Shown one piece after another: positions 13,006 through 14,992 of a stretch of 14,992 bases of DNA; within the stretch, counting starts at the first letter, position 1, and each line of letters opens with the position of its first letter. The DNA comes from Moraxella bovis (GTDB taxonomy: Bacteria; Pseudomonadota; Gammaproteobacteria; Pseudomonadales; Moraxellaceae), in assembly GCF_002014975.1 (NCBI RefSeq), contig NZ_MUXV01000024.1, positions 1 through 14,992 on the forward strand. The letters run 5' to 3'. The notes under the pieces are model-generated. The model saw only the letters and a list, made by a program, of their open reading frames with translations. It did no database searches and was not told the origin of the DNA. The position numbers and the translations under genes were made by a program.

Positions 13006-13027
13006 TTTGGTGGTTTGTGCTAAACTA
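13006..13027 (+). promoter_or_regulatory. promoter-like 22 nt element in the OmpA-family leader, copy 2
   Basis: Shares 20 of 22 bases with 11640-11661, including TTTGGTGG and TGCTAAACTA. It lies 84 bp before the OmpA-family start codon and may be a third promoter or a shared operator. Confidence 0.45.
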
Positions 13028-13110
13028 TAGGCAAGGTTTGTGTTATATCATCTTCAATCTTTTTATGACACCAGAAACAAGAATTGTTATTAATTCTCAC
13101 AGGAGAGATT

Positions 13111-14055
13111 ATGAAATTTACTAAAATTACCTTGTGTCTAGCCATGCTCGGTGCGATGTGTGGCACAACCACGGCTCATGCTGTTCGTATTATTGATAAG
13201 GAAAATACAAAAGCTGTCGGTCATGTTAAATGGCATAAAGAAGCGAGTGTGGATGCAGACAGTGTTATTAATGCCAATGTCCCAGACAATGCCACTAACT
13301 TGGTTTTTATTCGTCAAGCTGACCTTGATCCGCTACAAACCAGTACCAATATTGCTGTTAACGACCGTTTTCAGGTAAGTCTGCAACCAGGTAATCACAG
13401 TCAAGTTTACTCCTGTGCTGGCATTAACGTACTAAGCTCAGACATCACTGGTGTTAAACACAATGACTTATATATTAATAACCAGACGCACAACCTAGCC
13501 GGTGGTGCAACATACTATTTCTATCTAGAAGTGGATGAGCAGGGCAAATCTACTCTAAAACAGGTTGATAATGACAGTGCTAAAGCACTTCTAGAAAACA
13601 CCAACCGTCAAGCACACCAAATCAGCCGTGTGGTACCAAACTGCCCAGCACCTGCCACGCCACCACCGCCAAAACCAGTTCCAGCTCCTATCGTTGAAGC
13701 TCCAGCGAAGCGAACGCTTGCCATCGAGCTCGAAGTGCTTTTTGATACCGACAAACACTTTGTCAAATCTAAGTATCACGAAGAGATTAAACGTGTTTCT
13801 GATTTTATGCAACAGCATCCACATGCTACTGTAGTCATCGAAGGTCATACCGACAGCCGTGCCAGTGAGGCTTATAACCAAGCTCTATCTGAGCGTCGTG
13901 CCAAGGCGGTTAAGGATGTATTGGTTAAGACCTATGGTGTTGACGAATCGGTTGTTACCACCGAAGGTCATGGAGAACTAAGACCACGTGCCACTAACGA
14001 CACTGCTGAAGGTCGTCAGCTTAACCGTCGTGTGATGGCTGTGTTTACTTACTGA
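13111..14055 (+). CDS. OmpA-family cell envelope protein
   Basis: A 314 aa protein. The start at 13111 is preceded by AGGAGAGATT, and gives a clean signal peptide with probable cleavage after AHA (residue 24); the in-frame ATG at 13084 lacks these. The mature N-terminal half (25-175) is not a recognisable OmpA beta-barrel and resembles a small beta-rich domain with Cys102 and Cys178. A Pro-rich hinge (179-198, APATPPPPKPVPAP) precedes an OmpA-like peptidoglycan-binding domain (about 205-312). There GHTDSRASEAYNQALSERRA carries Asp248 and Arg263, 15 residues apart as in the DAP-binding pair of E. coli OmpA. It likely anchors to the wall from the outer membrane or periplasm. It directly precedes the adhesin gene and probably shares its transcript, perhaps aiding adhesin display. 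Confidence 0.88.
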   Translation: MKFTKITLCLAMLGAMCGTTTAHAVRIIDKENTKAVGHVKWHKEASVDADSVINANVPDNATNLVFIRQADLDPLQTSTNIAVNDRFQVSLQPGNHSQVYSCAGINVLSSDITGVKHNDLYINNQTHNLAGGATYYFYLEVDEQGKSTLKQVDNDSAKALLENTNRQAHQISRVVPNCPAPATPPPPKPVPAPIVEAPAKRTLAIELEVLFDTDKHFVKSKYHEEIKRVSDFMQQHPHATVVIEGHTDSRASEAYNQALSERRAKAVKDVLVKTYGVDESVVTTEGHGELRPRATNDTAEGRQLNRRVMAVFTY

Positions 14056-14081
14056 TAACACCTTTCATTATATTCACTAAG

Positions 14082-14107
14082 GTTGGTGGTTAATAATACC
14101 TACCAAC
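14082..14107 (+). promoter_or_regulatory. intercistronic hairpin between OmpA-family and adhesin genes
   Basis: GTTGGT (14082-14087) pairs with ACCAAC (14102-14107), and GGT with ACC inside, around a 7 nt loop with one bulge. No T-tract follows, so read-through is expected. It may set the ratio of the two proteins. Confidence 0.45.
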
Positions 14108-14132
14108 ATAACTAGATAAAAAGAGAATAATT

Positions 14133-14992
14133 ATGGTACCAGTTACTGCAAAAAATGTCACCATCAAAGTTCACAGCCATGTGGAGCAAATTAAAGAGTT
14201 GACCCTTGCCACACATGATGGTCAGCCTGATGTGATTAAAGCTGATAAAAATGTCAACTATGAGTTTTTTGACCACTCTATCGGACGTGCTCCCAACCAT
14301 ATCATTGCCAAGCGTAAAGGCAAAGACCTGCACGTTTCTTTTGAGCGTGAAGGGCAAAATGACGACCTTATCATCGAAGGGTTCTTTGAGGATGAAGATA
14401 AGGCTCTTATCGGTGTTGCCGAAGATGGTCACTACTACTACTATATTCCTGATACCGGTGAGGTGGCAGATTATGTCACTCAGCTTCAAGACGCTGACGT
14501 AGAAGGTCAGGCACTAGGTGGCGAGCATCATCTAACCCCACTATGGCTCATGTTGCCCACTGGTACTTTCCCATGGTGGCCACTACTTGGTTTGGGTGTG
14601 ATTCCTTTTTTAGGTAAGGATGACGATGATAAACCTGCCCCGGCACCAGATAGTGTTATTTCTACCACTAACGATTCTGAAAGAGGCGATGCTGACAACC
14701 CCGTGCGTGTCAATGTACTAAAGAATGATGCGGATAATGCCGTACCAGAGACGTTGAGACTAATCGATCCAAAAACTGGACGCCCGACAACTGAAAAAGT
14801 TGTTGTATCAGGTCAGGGCACTTGGGAGCTTGACCCGAAAGAGCCAGGTGTGGTTATCTTTACCCCAGAGAAAGGGTATAATGGCAATCCAACACCTATT
14901 AACTATGTGGTCAAAAATAAAGAGGGTAAAGAGAGTCAGCCCACCCCAGTTTTTATTATTTATGATGCATCAACCACGCCCGACACCAAACC
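14133..14992 (+). CDS. BapA/CshA-type large adhesin, N-terminal part only
   Basis: An open frame continuing past the window; 286 codons are visible. The first ~130 residues fit the BapA-type prefix domain: VTAKNVTIKV at the start, then DLHVSFEREGQNDDLIIEGFF (about 65-85), a strand-rich acidic module. A hydrophobic Trp/Leu/Pro stretch follows (137-160, LWLMLPTGTFPWWPLLGLG), then an Asp-rich linker. From about 172 a CshA-type fibril repeat begins: PDSVIST, VNVLKNDAD, SGQGTWELDPKEPGVVIFTPEKGYNGNPTPINYVVKNKEG (about 226-265). No Sec signal peptide is seen, which fits type I secretion, known for such adhesins. These proteins mediate surface attachment and biofilm; full length is often thousands of residues. 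RBS is weak (AAGAGAATAATT). Domain names are from memory of the families. Confidence 0.85.
   Translation, partial: MVPVTAKNVTIKVHSHVEQIKELTLATHDGQPDVIKADKNVNYEFFDHSIGRAPNHIIAKRKGKDLHVSFEREGQNDDLIIEGFFEDEDKALIGVAEDGHYYYYIPDTGEVADYVTQLQDADVEGQALGGEHHLTPLWLMLPTGTFPWWPLLGLGVIPFLGKDDDDKPAPAPDSVISTTNDSERGDADNPVRVNVLKNDADNAVPETLRLIDPKTGRPTTEKVVVSGQGTWELDPKEPGVVIFTPEKGYNGNPTPINYVVKNKEGKESQPTPVFIIYDASTTPDTK

Noticed and set aside
13084..13110. Upstream ATG for the OmpA-family protein
   Set aside because: The AGGAG lies between it and the ATG at 13111, and the signal peptide is normal only from 13111.
1..14992. CRISPR array, tRNA or rRNA genes
   Set aside because: No regular spaced repeats, and no tRNA or rRNA sequence was recognised on reading either strand.

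Overview
The window looks like chromosomal DNA of a Moraxellaceae gammaproteobacterium, most likely Moraxella. It has moderate GC coding DNA with AT-rich spacers. It carries the gammaproteobacterial gene groups yraN-dolP, ibaG-murA, rplY-pth and dsbC-hom. It ends in a BapA-type adhesin next to an OmpA-family gene, an arrangement I associate with Acinetobacter and Moraxella relatives. The genus is an inference from protein similarity and layout; there is no 16S or other marker here.

Layout, left to right. (1) 66-1548 (+): yraN and a dual-BON lipoprotein of the DolP/YraP type with a long Asn/Pro/Tyr-rich tail. (2) 1549-1875: a gene-free spacer holding a ~204 bp MITE-like imperfect palindrome with 22 bp terminal inverted repeats and TA at both ends, then an intrinsic terminator and a promoter. 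(3) 1876-3383 (+): ibaG and murA, 2 bp apart. (4) 3384-3577: a spacer with a bidirectional terminator. (5) 3578-5811 (-): rplY, pth and a dusC-type tRNA dihydrouridine synthase; pth and dus overlap by ATGA. (6) 5812-6084: divergent promoters for rplY and putP, with repeated TTTGCWAAT motifs. (7) 6085-7593 (+): putP, with a strong terminator. (8) 7848-8558 (+): a single-pass SPOR-domain protein. (9) 8620-11496 (-): a small Ala/Thr/Glu-rich lipoprotein, hom, and a lipoprotein form of DsbC. (10) 11694-12608 (+): a DUF808 (YedI-like) membrane protein. (11) 12609-13110: a 475-500 bp structured regulatory region. (12) 13111-14992 (+): an OmpA-family protein and the N-terminal part of a BapA/CshA-type giant adhesin that runs off the window.

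Most of the window is housekeeping: translation quality control (Pth, L25, Dus), cell wall precursor synthesis (MurA), envelope maintenance (DolP, SPOR protein, DsbC), threonine/methionine synthesis (Hom) and proline uptake (PutP).

The most interesting part is the right end. A sequence matching the sigma-54 consensus at 15 of 17 positions (GG-N10-GC, 12869-12885) lies ~225 bp upstream of the OmpA/adhesin pair. It is preceded by a cluster of TGTC motifs and followed by a long hairpin-rich leader. That leader contains a near copy of a 22 nt promoter-like element also found before the DUF808 gene. This suggests sigma-54/enhancer-binding-protein control of a surface adhesin locus. The MITE-like element at 1572-1775 is the second notable item.
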